Shown here piece after piece: positions 41,188-53,974 of a stretch of 64,000 bases of DNA. The position numbers and the translations under genes are program-made. Location: the NCBI GenBank assembly GCA_016946835.1, contig JACVTC010000022.1:377001-441000 (forward strand), read 5' to 3'. The first letter of the stretch is position 1; every line of letters begins with the position of its first letter. Source of the DNA: Neocallimastix lanati (nom. inval.) (taxonomy: Eukaryota; Neocallimastigomycota; Neocallimastigomycetes; Neocallimastigales; Neocallimastigaceae). The notes beneath the pieces were generated by a model. It saw nothing but the letters and a program-made list of their open reading frames with translations, had not been told where the DNA came from and did not search any database.

Positions 41188-41221
<34 letters not shown>

Positions 41222-42841
41222 TTTATTACTACTACTACTATTATTATTATTATTATTATTATTATTTATTATTATTTATTATTACTACTACTATTTTTTT
41301 TCTCACTTTTTTTAAAATTGTATTATATTTTGGAATTTATAAAGTTAATATTTATTTACAATATAATTATAATATATAATGATATAAATTAAAATGGACA
41401 TTTTTCATTTATTAATGTATAAATACATATATATTAATATAGTAAAGGAAAATAAATGGAAAATATGTTACTCATCTTTAAATCATTAGATTAATAAATA
41501 AACTTTTTTTTTATTTAAATTAAATTAAATTCTTACTTTTAAATTCAAATACTTTATGAAATATATTCCATTATATTGTTAATTATATTAGGATTTAAAA
41601 TATATCATTATACATTAAATAGAATATACAATAGAGTTCAGAGAAAAGAAGAATAGAGTTACTATTTATGGTTATCACTATAAAAAAAAAATTAAAATTA
41701 CAAATTACAAATTAAAAATTAAAATAAAAATAAAAAAAAATTTAAAAAAATATAATATATAATATATATGCTATTTAATATATATAATTATGTATAATAT
41801 AAAATATGTTATTTAATATATATATAATTATATATATTATATAGTATGTTATTTAATATATAATAATTTGTTTAATATATAATAGATTATTTAATATAAT
41901 ATAAATTTGAAAGTATATATAATAAAATTAATAAAAAAAAAAAATTAAAATAATATCATCAATGAATTGAAACTAAGATTAATATTTAAGGTTTATTGCT
42001 TAATTAAGAAAAGAAATCATATTTAAATATTTATTAAAAAGCTTTCACAACAAATTAATAATCCCATTAGATATTGCAGTAGTCCATTACTTTACCTATA
42101 TATATAAATTTACTTTTATTTATAAAATAGTTATATAAAATTTTATCAATTTTTCTATTTTTTATACATTTTTATATATTTTAATCTTTTATATATTTCT
42201 ATATTTTATCTATTTTTATATTATCTATTATTATTATTTATTATTAATCAGTATTGTTTTTTATTTTTATATAATTATTAATTATTTTTATTTTTACTTT
42301 TTATTTTTATATATACTATTATATTATCTATTGTTAATTATTAATTATTAATAATATTATTATTATGAATTATTTTTATTCTTATTTTATATTACTATGA
42401 ATTATTTGTATTTTTATTTTATATTATTAAGAATTATTTTTATTTTTATTTTATATTATTATTATTATGAATTATTTTTATTTTTATATTATTATTATTA
42501 TTATTATTATGAATTATTTTTATTTTTATTTTATATAAAACAAAATCAATTAATATTTTAATTAATAAAAATTAAAAATAAAACATTTTTTTTTCATTTT
42601 TATTAGTTTTCATTTGTCAATGCTATTTATATCTATTTAATATATTATTTTTATACCACTAGATTAAAAATAGAAGGAAGAACAAAGGAAAAATTAAAAT
42701 TGATTTAAAGTATATTTAATAATTTGAGTTTTTTTTTTTTTTTTTTTTTTATTTTTTTAATTGTTAATTTTCATTTTCATTTTTTTTAAACAAAATTAAT
42801 ATTGAAATTCATTGTTAATTGTTATTTATTAAATTTAATGG

Positions 42842-42875
<34 letters not shown>

Positions 42876-45335
42876 TATTTCAAAAAAAAAAAGTCTATTT
42901 ATTAATAATAATTAAATAATAAATTTATAAAATTAATAAATATCTATTTAAATAATAATAATAATAAAGAATACTAAAAAAATATATATTAGATTAGGTT
43001 TGTATAATCATTAAATTTTTTATTTTTATTTTTAATGATAATGATAAAGATATGATAATTAATATAATTTATTAATAATATATATATTTTTATTTCATTT
43101 TGTATTAATAAATTTTATTATTTAATAAAAATATTTTATTTTTATATTATACATTTTTATATTTCAAAAATTAATTTTTTTTCCTAGTTCTTTCCTGAAT
43201 GGTTCTTTTCTTTTTCCTTTTCCTTTTCCTTTCACTTTTTTATATATAAAAATATTTCATATGTATTTGTAATACTAAGCAAAATTAATAATATTTTTTT
43301 AAAAAAAAAAAAAAAAATTATATGTATATATAAATTAAATTTTTTTTTATTTTTTATTTTTTTAACTTTTAATTTTCTTATTAGTATAAAAAATAATTTT
43401 TTTTTTTTTTTTTAGTATTATAAAAAATTTTTATATAAATACAAAATTATCTCTATTATTTTATTTTATTTTATTTTTTTTTTTTTAGTTTAATAGTTTT
43501 TTTTTTATATCTTTTAAATCTATTATTTTTATTTTTTATTTTATGTAAATGTAATCAAATTATTAAAAATATTTTATTTATATATTCCTTTAATTATACA
43601 TTATTTTGTTAAATTTTAATAAAATTTTAAATATATATTAAAATAATATTAAAAAAATATAAATTAATTAAACCAACAAGTAATATAATCTTAATATTAA
43701 GAAAAAAAAAAAAAAAAAAAAAAAAAACAATTTTTATATCTGTTACAACAATAGAAAAAAATAAAGAATATTTTTCCTTTAGTATTTTTGAATAATTACT
43801 ACAATTTTTTTATATTTATATTTATTTTTTTTTATAAATTAAAAATAAATCAAATAATAATATTAATAATTAAAAAAAAAAAAAAAAAAAAGAAAGAAAA
43901 ATTTAAAATATTTTAATCACATCTCTACACATTTATTATTATATATATTAATCAAATATTAATATATCATTTTAATTTTATTCTTTAATTGAAATAAAAA
44001 TAAAAAAAAAAAAAAAAAAAAAAACATATAGAAATAGAATAATATAATTAGATGATTATTTTAAAAAGATAAAAGTTTTCATTGTAATAAATATTAGAGA
44101 AAAATATATAAAGTATTATATTTATTTTTTTTTAAAAAATATTATTCTTACTCATTTTCTTTGCAATATACTAATAATGTTATCAATACCTAATAACTTT
44201 TGAATAATACCTAAAGATATATTCCCTTTATTAATATACATATATATATAAATAACAAAAAAAAAAAAAAAAAAGAAGTATATATAAAAATAATTCAACT
44301 ATAAAAATTTAATACTTTTTTCTTTATATATAAAAATGGTTTTTATTTAATTTTTTTAAGAAATTAAATTAAAAAAAAAAAAATACTCTAATTAAAAGCT
44401 GAAAGGCAAAATAAAAAAAAAAAAAAAAAAAAACCAACAAAAACAATTAAAATAAAATAAAAAGTATTTAATTTTTTTCAAAATATAATAATTATTTTAT
44501 ATTATAAAAAAGTTAAAAGTTGGTAATATAGTAAAACAAGGAATAAAACCAAAAAAAAAAAAAAAAGCAATAAAGCAAAGGAATAAAATAAATATTTTAA
44601 AAACGAACAAGCAAACAAAAGCATTAAAACAATAAGATAATACCATAAGAAAATAAATATCATATAAAAAAAAAAAATAAAATAACAATAATAAATATTT
44701 TGATTTAAATCTTTAAAGATTTATTATTGATTTTTTTTTTTCTGAAAAAAAAAAACATTGATAATTATATCATAATAATTGATATAATTATTTATTCAAT
44801 CTATTATTATTATTGTTTATTATTATTTTTTTTTTGATTCAATAGAGAGAGAAAAAGAATTTGTATAAAGTGATTTGAAATTTGTTTGCCACAAAAAAAG
44901 GAATAAATATATTAAGAATAGAGGAAAAAAAAATAATTATCACATCATATCATATATATATAATAATACAATATTTTGACAGAAATAATTGAACCAATAT
45001 CTTAGTAAATCATATATATTTAAAGTTTCATATTTTCATCTTTAATCTTTAAAAAAAAAAAATTAAATATAAATATCAGTGAATACTTCATCAAGGTAAA
45101 TAAATCTTTACAATGTATAAAAAAAATAATCATATAATACTTTTTAAATAGAATTATATGATTTATTTGAAATGAAAAATAATATTTTTTTTAAAAAATT
45201 TTTTTTTATAAAAACTAAATAAATTTAGGTTTAATTCACCTAGAACAATTTTTTATATTTAAAAACTCAATAAAAAGAAAAAGTAAATTTTCTGTTTTTT
45301 TTTTTTTTTTTTATTAAATTTATATATTTATTATT

Positions 45336-45375
<40 letters not shown>

Positions 45376-45782
45376 GAAATAAATTTATTTATTTATCCAA
45401 CTTTGTTAATAACCAATTGGATATGTCATCAAATATATCTTCATAATTATATTATTTAAGATTCATTTTTTTCTTATTAAAATTATATTTACAAAAAGAA
45501 ATATATATATATATATTTATTATTTTATTTGAAACAGTAACTCAAGAAAAATATCACCAAGTCTATTTAAAATAAAAAAATATATAAATATTTATGTACA
45601 ATTTTTTATAAATACAAAAAAAAAAAGTTTTATTTATTGAAATTTTACTGTCAAGTATAATAAAATCGGTAATCAGTATATTAATATATTCATATTAATA
45701 ATAATAGTTTAAAAAGTATATATATACATACATTCATACATATAAATACAAATAAAAAAAGTAAATAAATAAATAAATAAAA

Positions 45783-48700
45783 ATGGAAGAAAATAATAAT
45801 ACGAATTCACTACCACTAAATATGAATTCGATACCTACAACAATGGCAGGTTCATCAGGGAATTATTCTATAATGAATTCAAAGGAAAACACCAATTATC
45901 CTGTATCAAGTAATATACCTAATGCTGAAAATCAAGAACCTGCATTACCAACAAGAATTTCATCATTTCTTTCTAGAAATCAAGCCATGAATGCTATGGC
46001 AAAACTGCATACCTGGAATCAAGCCATACCTCGACCTGACATTTCAAATAGAGATATCTCACAACGTCTATATAATACACAAACTACAAAAGTAAATACC
46101 ATAAATACTAATGCTAATCCTTCAATTTCAAATGCCATCAATACTAAAAATGAAACTCTTTTACAATTGCAAAAGCAATTACAGCAAGAACAAATCAATC
46201 AACAAAAACTTCAAAAGTTGCAACAAAGTCAACAGCAGCTACAACAACTCCAGAATCAACTTCGTAAACAACAACAATTTCAACAATTAAAAAAGTATCA
46301 ACAACAAATATATCAACAGCAACTTCAGTTACAACGTGCAATTCAAAGTGATAATTTAATACCAGCGCGTTCTGCTTCCTCTTCTCTATCTTATTCTAAA
46401 AGTGATATTGCTAAAGATATTATGCTGTTACAGCAACAGCAGGAACAAATTAAAAATAATCTTTCTTCTCTCATTAGCTTACAAGCTAATTCAGGTACGC
46501 TATCGGAGGAGAGTTTATTAACACTTCAACAGCAACAACAAAAGCAACAACAATTAGTAGATCAAATTACCAAAGAGGCCTTACTTTCACAATCATTAAC
46601 CCCAAAGGGTAATCTAAATATGAATCTAAATATGAATTCAATGGCAATGGCTTCGACACAGGGATATAACACCACTAATGTTAATTCTCCATTACCTATA
46701 CCACCTACTTCTTCTTTAACAAATGATCCAACCAATAATTCGAATCTATTAAAATTAAATCTTCAACAACAACAACAACAGCAACAGCAACAACAGCAAC
46801 AACAAAGACTCAATACCCCCATCAATCCTCCAAATCTTTTAAAGTTAAATCTTCAACAACAACAACAACAACAACAGCAGCAACAACAATCCTCAATGGT
46901 CAATAACCCTGTCAATCCTACCTATCCAATGAATAGAAAAATGAGCTTTGGGAGTAATGCTTCTGGAAATATGGTAACAGGTCTTGCTCATCAAAGTTCT
47001 AATCAATCCATTCAAAGTCAACTCTCTGATAAGAGTTTATTGAGATTAAGTAATACGACTACTGGTAATCTCTCAAATGAAAATATTCTAAATTTACCAA
47101 TTCAGCCTACCCAAACTCATATTCCAACTAATATTTCAACCGAAAGTCTTCTCAGCCTTCATCAACAAGAAAATATATCTAATGAAGATCTTTTAACCCT
47201 TCAAAATAATATTTCTAATGAAGATTTATTAACTCTTCAATCGGCTACTCCAAATCTATCAAATGAAGATTTATTAACCCTTCAAGAAAATCTTTCCAAT
47301 GAAAATATTTTATCACTTCATAATAATCTATCTAATGAAAGTATTTTAGCTCTTAATGCCTCTTCAGGAAATAATCTTTTATCCTTAGGTAATGGAACGA
47401 ATGAAAGTTTATTAAGTCTTCAAAGACCAGGTTCCTTTTCAAGTAAACTTTCTAATGAAAGTATTTATTCACTTCAACTTCAAGGAAATGGCCTTCCTAC
47501 TCCTACTCCCACTCCTACGGTAACAATTTCTAATGAAGATTTATTATCCCTAGGATCAGCGAATAAACTTAATAATTCAAATTCAAATATAGACCCAAAT
47601 CAAAATCAAATACAAACTCAGAATCAAAATCAAAATCAAAATCAAAATCAAAATCAAAATCAAAATCAAAATCGAAATCAGAGTCAAAGTTCAAATTTAA
47701 ATTCAAATACAAATTATTTAGCAAAATTATCAAGTGAGGATTTACTTACTCTTCAACGTCAAACTGCCAATTTTTCAAGTGAAGATATATTAACTTTTCA
47801 AAGAGCAACGGATAATTCTTCGTATCAGTTAAGTTTATTAAATCAAAAGCTTTCTATATCTAATCCAGATCTTTCTGAGAAAAATTTAGAACAGTTGATG
47901 CAACAACAACGACAACGAGGAAATCAAACAATTACAAAGAATGATCTTTTAGCATTACAGAAACAAGAATATCAAAAACTTTACAAACTTCAATTGAGAC
48001 AACAAATGGCTCAACAGGAAACCTTAAAATCTTTATATTCTTCCATGAATAAAGCAAATCCTCAACAATCTATGGCCTTGGTCGATAATACCTCTCCGGT
48101 TGAACGATCAATGACTTTACCGAATCAAAATTTGTATCCTCCTTCAGTACTTCCACATCAAAATTCCATTAATAGTATGAAGTCTGATTTTGTAAAAGGT
48201 TTACCTAGAAATAATTCGGAATTTATGAACTATCGTGATATGACGGATACTTCTTTTATTTCTATGGAAGATGATTCTGAAACGAATACTCTTTATTCTT
48301 TATCAACCTTAACCATGAATGATTCTAGTTCCTCCCTTCATTCTAAGCCTTCAGTGGATAGTCGTAACACACTCTTCTTACGAGTACCTTCTATGCAAAA
48401 TTCTACTTTTAATTCATTGTCTCCCTCTGGTTCTATCAATTCTATTCAAAGTGGATCCACCCAAGCCACTAAAATTTCTGGTAATTCCATTTCTATACCA
48501 GCTCAACCTAAAGATAATATCAATGATTCTGGAGTGACAGGTTTATCACATATTTCAAGAAATTTTGACGTTCGTACAAATTCTTTAGCCATGACTCAAC
48601 TTAATGATCCTAATGCTGCTGCTGGTGCCGCGAATGTTAACATAAATAATAATGAATTTTTGATGAAAAAGGATGAATTATATAATAATTTTAATGAAAA

Positions 48701-50705
48701 ACTTACTTTAAAAGAGATCTCCAAATTTAAGTCTTCAAATAGTCATCCAACGACGACAATGAAACCAATTGAAGATGAATTTATTCATAGTACAGCTAAT
48801 ATGGGAATGGAAATTGATATGAAGAATGGTACAGAGAGTAATGGCTTTAATGCTTCATTAAATATTAGACCTACCTCCCTTTCATCCTATCCTTCCATCG
48901 TTTCCTACTCATCAACTTCAGCATCAGCTTCTGGAAAACCACAACCTATGGGCCTTTCCTCCTCTTCTTCCTCCCAAAATAACACGAATTCTCTTTCATC
49001 GAATATGACCGGTAAGCCTTCTTCTTCTTCTTCTTCTACAACTTCTCTGGTTGGACTTCATACCAAAAATTCTTTTGGTAGCTTAGGTTTTAATGGTCAT
49101 CGTGGAGGCAGTCAAGATAAATTAACTGGACTTACCGAAGGAAATGTTAATAGTCCTAATAATCCTGAGACAGATCCAGTAAATAGTATGCTTTCCCCTG
49201 CTCAAAAACTATTTCCTTCCCTATCCAATAAGAATGATAGTACCACTAATAAAGCTTTTCCTTTACCCAATCGTACATCATCTGCGTTTATCTCACTTGA
49301 TGATATCATTCTAAAGAATAACTTTAATTTTGATTCCTATTATAACTATGGTTCCTTAAAGCCAGCGAACGCCCCCACCAATAAATTGAATACTTCGGGA
49401 ATGGGTAAAACAACCATGAAAATGGATAGTAGTATGGATGGCAAAATGGATACTGGTAGTAATAAGGATAATGATAGTGATTCAAATATGTCGATCACTG
49501 AGGAAGGTCATCCCTCCGTACAAACCACCACAAAAATATTAGGTTCCACATCAGGATTTAATGCTCCACTTGGTTCAGGTTCAGGTTCAGGTTCGGGTTC
49601 AGGTCAAACCAACATTAATTCAGATTTAATGGATACGGATGTAGGAACAACTTTTAATATGATATCCTCTCAATCTACGAATATTTTAGGAACAGATCAA
49701 TCTAGTTCAAGTACATTAATTAATTCAAATTCCTTATCTTCCCTATCCACTCAAAATCAACAACAACAGCAACAACAGCATCAAAATTCTTCTCAAGTTC
49801 AAATGCAAATACCAACTGGAATATCTGCACCTACACCTATTCAATCATCGAACTTAAATCGTAATACTTTAAATCTTGCATCGTCATTCTATACTTCATC
49901 TTCTTCTTCTACTAATGCAACTACTACTAATAATTCTAATCGTAATACTAATAAGAATACTATTTCAGCAACAGCTTCCTTGACAACAACAAATAATATT
50001 AACAATGCTACTAATCTTTATTCAAATCTTAACAATAAATCATCTAACTTACCTAATAATAATATATATACTGCAGCCGCTGCAAAAACTAAACCAAGTG
50101 CCACCAATATCTTTAGTAATCCAAAGATTAGTAGTCTTTATACCAATACTAAAAGTAATCCCTTTACTAACCTTTCTTCCTCTTCCGTTACCAGTATTAA
50201 TAATACACCACCTATTATTAATTCACAAAATATGATATCTAAAAAGAATAGAACGATGTATGTTAGTCCCTTTGGTGATTATAGTAAAAGTATTCGACCT
50301 TCTACTAATTCTTATACCAATAATTATACCTATATTAGAACCAGTCATATTGGGGAAAGACCTTATGCCTGTGATAAGTGTAGTTCTTCCTTCAGTCGAA
50401 AACATGATTTAAAACGTCACGAAAAATTACATACTGGTGTGAGACCTTATGTTTGTAAGATTTGTAATAAATCGTATACTCGTTCCGATGCCTTAGCAAG
50501 ACATTTAAAATCTGAACCTGGTAAAGAATCAGGTTGTGCTTTACGACTAAAAATGTTAGAGAATGAAAAGAAACAAAAGGAAGAAAAAGAGAAAAAGGAG
50601 AAAAAACAATTAAAATCTTTGGATAAAAAGGAAAATACTAGTCTTCATTCTAAAACTGAAGATAAAGACAAATCAAGTACGACTACAAAAGATTCAACAA
50701 GATAA
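45783..50705 (+). CDS. Crz1-like C2H2 zinc-finger transcription factor, Gln/Asn-rich
   Basis: Single exon, 1,640 residues. The C-terminal DNA-binding region has YACDKCSSSFSRKHDLKRH (Cys1530, Cys1533, His1546, His1550), TGVRPYVCKICNKSYTRSD (Cys1558, Cys1561, His1574) and a KSExGxxxGC ending (Cys1585) in place of the fourth His. The RKHDLKRHE and RSDALxRHxKSExG patterns match the last two fingers of fungal Crz1, the calcineurin-activated factor of calcium signalling. The region where Crz1 has its first finger lacks cysteines. Residues 578-583, PTVTIS, fit the calcineurin-docking consensus PxIxIT. Upstream lie poly-Gln tracts (with a coiled-coil-like Gln/Leu segment at 125-200) and about 15 copies of a motif like LSNEDLLTLQ (about 235-700). 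A charged Lys/Glu tail follows the fingers. The gene symbol is not certain. Confidence 0.88.
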   Translation: MEENNNTNSLPLNMNSIPTTMAGSSGNYSIMNSKENTNYPVSSNIPNAENQEPALPTRISSFLSRNQAMNAMAKLHTWNQAIPRPDISNRDISQRLYNTQTTKVNTINTNANPSISNAINTKNETLLQLQKQLQQEQINQQKLQKLQQSQQQLQQLQNQLRKQQQFQQLKKYQQQIYQQQLQLQRAIQSDNLIPARSASSSLSYSKSDIAKDIMLLQQQQEQIKNNLSSLISLQANSGTLSEESLLTLQQQQQKQQQLVDQITKEALLSQSLTPKGNLNMNLNMNSMAMASTQGYNTTNVNSPLPIPPTSSLTNDPTNNSNLLKLNLQQQQQQQQQQQQQQRLNTPINPPNLLKLNLQQQQQQQQQQQQSSMVNNPVNPTYPMNRKMSFGSNASGNMVTGLAHQSSNQSIQSQLSDKSLLRLSNTTTGNLSNENILNLPIQPTQTHIPTNISTESLLSLHQQENISNEDLLTLQNNISNEDLLTLQSATPNLSNEDLLTLQENLSNENILSLHNNLSNESILALNASSGNNLLSLGNGTNESLLSLQRPGSFSSKLSNESIYSLQLQGNGLPTPTPTPTVTISNEDLLSLGSANKLNNSNSNIDPNQNQIQTQNQNQNQNQNQNQNQNQNRNQSQSSNLNSNTNYLAKLSSEDLLTLQRQTANFSSEDILTFQRATDNSSYQLSLLNQKLSISNPDLSEKNLEQLMQQQRQRGNQTITKNDLLALQKQEYQKLYKLQLRQQMAQQETLKSLYSSMNKANPQQSMALVDNTSPVERSMTLPNQNLYPPSVLPHQNSINSMKSDFVKGLPRNNSEFMNYRDMTDTSFISMEDDSETNTLYSLSTLTMNDSSSSLHSKPSVDSRNTLFLRVPSMQNSTFNSLSPSGSINSIQSGSTQATKISGNSISIPAQPKDNINDSGVTGLSHISRNFDVRTNSLAMTQLNDPNAAAGAANVNINNNEFLMKKDELYNNFNEKLTLKEISKFKSSNSHPTTTMKPIEDEFIHSTANMGMEIDMKNGTESNGFNASLNIRPTSLSSYPSIVSYSSTSASASGKPQPMGLSSSSSSQNNTNSLSSNMTGKPSSSSSSTTSLVGLHTKNSFGSLGFNGHRGGSQDKLTGLTEGNVNSPNNPETDPVNSMLSPAQKLFPSLSNKNDSTTNKAFPLPNRTSSAFISLDDIILKNNFNFDSYYNYGSLKPANAPTNKLNTSGMGKTTMKMDSSMDGKMDTGSNKDNDSDSNMSITEEGHPSVQTTTKILGSTSGFNAPLGSGSGSGSGSGQTNINSDLMDTDVGTTFNMISSQSTNILGTDQSSSSTLINSNSLSSLSTQNQQQQQQQHQNSSQVQMQIPTGISAPTPIQSSNLNRNTLNLASSFYTSSSSSTNATTTNNSNRNTNKNTISATASLTTTNNINNATNLYSNLNNKSSNLPNNNIYTAAAAKTKPSATNIFSNPKISSLYTNTKSNPFTNLSSSSVTSINNTPPIINSQNMISKKNRTMYVSPFGDYSKSIRPSTNSYTNNYTYIRTSHIGERPYACDKCSSSFSRKHDLKRHEKLHTGVRPYVCKICNKSYTRSDALARHLKSEPGKESGCALRLKMLENEKKQKEEKEKKEKKQLKSLDKKENTSLHSKTEDKDKSSTTTKDSTR

Positions 50706-51190
50706 AATAAAAAAATAGTTGAAAGTTACAAAATTTAAGGCATTAAAAGACAAAAAAAAAAAAAAAAAAAAAAAAAATTATTAAATGAAGACTACTAAAC
50801 AAAAAAAAAAAAAAAAAAAAAAAAAAAAACGACATTTTTTTTTTTGACTTTTATCATTATTATAATTATTATTTTTTTTTTTTTTTCATTTTTACTTTTT
50901 ATTTTATTAAAAATAATTCAAATAATTCTATATTTATATATAAATATATATATTTTATTTATTTATTTTTTAGTTAAATTTTTTTATTTTAATAATTTAA
51001 TTTTTTAAATTTTTAAATTTATATTAATTTTTTTTATAATGATTTTTTTAAATTAATTTGATATTTTTAATTTTAAATTTAAATTTAATTTTTTTTTTTT
51101 TTTTTTTTTTTTGTTTTTGTTTTTGTTTTGTTTTATTGATTTTAATTGATATATATAATTAAGAGAAAAAAAAATAATAATAAAAAAGGA

Positions 51191-51221
<31 letters not shown>

Positions 51222-51535
51222 CTTTTTTTTTGTATATAAAAAAGTATTCTATATTTTATAATTTTATATTATATATAAAATATATATATATAAAATTTTA
51301 TAACTTTTTTTTTTTTTATGCTATTAATAAAATATATTAATGGATATATTTTATTTTAAATATTTATAATAAAATAATAAAAATAATAAAAATAAATATC
51401 AATTAAAATAAAAATAAAAATCAAATAATTCACTGATATACACGTATTTATTTCCTAGCCCTCATAACTGTGTTATACATCCTGCATGTATAGCTATTGC
51501 ACATATATGCATTTTTTTTAAAAAAAAATTTTTTT

Positions 51536-51778
51536 CTTACATAATGACGATTATAATTTTATGATTATTTTACGACCAAAAAAAAAAATTCTTATGTAAT
51601 GACAATTATTATTTCATGATTATTTTATACGAATAAAAAAAATTTTTTTAATATATTATTTATAATATATTTAATGTATTATGATATATTATTATATATA
51701 TATATATACTTAAATAAATTTTTAAGTAATATAATTGAATAAATTTTAGGTATAGATAATGACAATTATTATTTCATA
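51536..51778. repeat. diverged repeats with core TAATGACAATTATTATTTCAT
   Basis: Three copies, at 51541, 51597 and 51757, share TAATGAC(A/G)ATTAT(T/A)ATTT. The first two extend together over about 40 bases ending GATTATTTTA(TA)CGA. Confidence 0.7.
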
Positions 51779-51952
51779 AATTTAAAAAAAAAATAAAATA
51801 AAAATAAAGATAAAAATAAAATAAATATTAAAATAAATAACTATAAAAAAAAATTTTTTTTTTTTTAATAAAAATATTAATAATGAAAGGTTAATGATGT
51901 TTTATTTATCATTTATTTTTTTATTATTATCATTATATATATAAATATATTT

Positions 51953-52125
51953 TTAATGCCTTTTATCATCGCCTATACATACATACCTATATATATATAT
52001 ATATTTATTTTAATGTCTTTTATTATATTGTCTATATATATATACCTAATATATATATATATATTTTTTATTTATTTTATATATATTTCTTTTATGTCTT
52101 TTACCATTGTCCATACATACATATT

Positions 52126-52160
<35 letters not shown>
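51953..52160. repeat. diverged tandem repeat, about 60-80 bp unit, three copies
   Basis: The units begin ATGCCTTTTATCATCGCC, ATGTCTTTTATTATATTGTC and ATGTCTTTTACCATTGTCC, each followed by TATACATACATACC-like sequence and a (TA)n tract. Confidence 0.75.
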
Positions 52161-52168
<8 letters not shown>

Positions 52169-52961
52169 TTTTTACAATTTTTAAATTTTAAATTTTTAAT
52201 TATTAGAAGAAAGAAAATACTCCCTTTAATGTCCCCTCAGGGACGTATTGTATCACCTTCTATTTCATTTTTTTGGAAGTTTAGAAGGGTTTCTAAAAAA
52301 AACCAAATTTACTTATTATATATATATTTTATAAAAAATAATTGTATTTTATTAATTTCCTATTTTATTAAAGTGATATTTCATAAATCGTTATCTCTAT
52401 TTCTTTCATAATATATTTATATATATAAAGAAAATATTAATTATAAAGAAGATGACAAAAAGGATTAAAAAAAAAAAAAAATTAAAATAAAACAATGATA
52501 AAAATTTTAATTTGTATATAAATTAGCATATAATATATAAATAATAAGAACAAAATAAAAAAAAAAAAAATTTTTTTTATTATTGATATAGTATAAACTT
52601 TCGGAGTTTACCATTCAATTTTTATATGTATATTTTCAAATTATATATAACATTTATATAAAAAAAATTTTTTTTTTTTTTACATTTTTTTTTATGTTAA
52701 TATATTTTTTTTATTAATTATGTTTATATTATTATTTATTAAAATTTATTTCAATGGCTATTGGTCATTTTTAATTAATTTTTGTTTTATCAATAAATTA
52801 TAATTTTAAAATAAAAAAATAGAAAAAACAAAAAAACAATTTATGTAGTATATAAATAATAATAGAAAAAAAAAAAGAAAATTATTATTATTATATAAAT
52901 GTTTCCATATAATCAAATAAAAATATAATTAATAATTAATATTAATAATTAATAGTAATTA

Positions 52962-53012
<51 letters not shown>

Positions 53013-53384
53013 TAAATTTTATAATTACTGCTGTCACTTTAAAATACTGGTGATAAAAAATAATTAATTATTTTTAAGCATATTAAATTTAATATTATTA
53101 ATAATATTAATAAAAATATATTAAATTATATATTATATATATATAAATCGTTTATATATTTTTTTCTAATTATTATTATTTTTTTTATTCATTTCTATAT
53201 AAATATTAAAGTTTTCTTATTATATTATAAAATATTTATAAAAAAAAAAAAAAAAAAAAATTAAAAATTAAAAATTAAAATAATTATTATTATATCAATA
53301 ATTTATAATTTAATTGATGTTTTATTAACATAAAGATAAAAAAAAAAAAAAATTAAAAAAAATTAAAAATCAAAAAAATATTTA

Positions 53385-53415
<31 letters not shown>

Positions 53416-53424
53416 AATTATTAT

Positions 53425-53940
53425 ATGAATAAAACGGATAAAAATAATAATGCAAAACTAGCTAAGGCTAGTAAAGTTACAAATGAAGATGTGGGTATTA
53501 AATCACGTTCAATTGCTTTCACTTTAAAATCTGAAGAGAGATTACCGATAACAGAATGGTTGAAGGAAGTTCAAAAATTCTTTGGTATTAGAACAGCTAT
53601 CACTAACAGTTTAATGAGTCTCTATCAAAATAATGAAGCCGAAAATGAAATTTTAACTAAATTGGATAACGTTGAAATGGATATCCCTCAACCTATTTAT
53701 TTCTCTTATTTGGATTATCAAGATAATCAAATATTCGATGATATGATTGAAGGTCTCACCGTAAAATTTGCTGTTCATTTAATCGCCAATTTGAGTCATT
53801 ATTCTGAAAATATTAGAGTTCAGGCTACTAACTATATCATAGAGTTAACTTCAATTTTTGATTCAAATCTTCTCTCTTCTAATAAAAAAGTTTTGGAAAA
53901 TTGTATTTTAAATATTCAAATTAATGATGATGGTAAGAAT

Positions 53941-53974
<34 letters not shown>

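Larger units (their letters stand above)
38611..45782. other. long gene-free AT-rich region, part 2
   Basis: About 7 kb of A/T sequence before the Crz1-like gene. It contains a 22-bp perfect hairpin (40669-40719), a 26-bp tandem array (40733-40816), (ACT)n/(ATT)n near 41135-41290, and many homopolymers, including a T-run of over 35 near 45338-45374. No exon is supported. The last kilobase may hold the promoter and 5' leader of the downstream gene, but no element is distinct. Confidence 0.7.
50706..53424. other. AT-rich intergenic with degenerate tandem repeats
   Basis: Between the Crz1-like gene and the helical-repeat gene. It contains several A/T runs, a small less-AT patch at 51455-51515 of unknown content, and two groups of diverged tandem repeats (51536-51778 and 51953-52160). 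A 151-codon frame at 51956-52411 is a by-product of the second repeat group. Confidence 0.7.

Noticed and set aside
41089-41379. 96-codon plus-strand frame with poly-Tyr
   Set aside because: A product of (ATT)n and (ACT)n microsatellites with no family features.
51956-52411. 151-codon plus-strand frame with poly-Ile/Tyr
   Set aside because: Explained by diverged tandem repeats and (TA)n tracts; it has no conserved motif.
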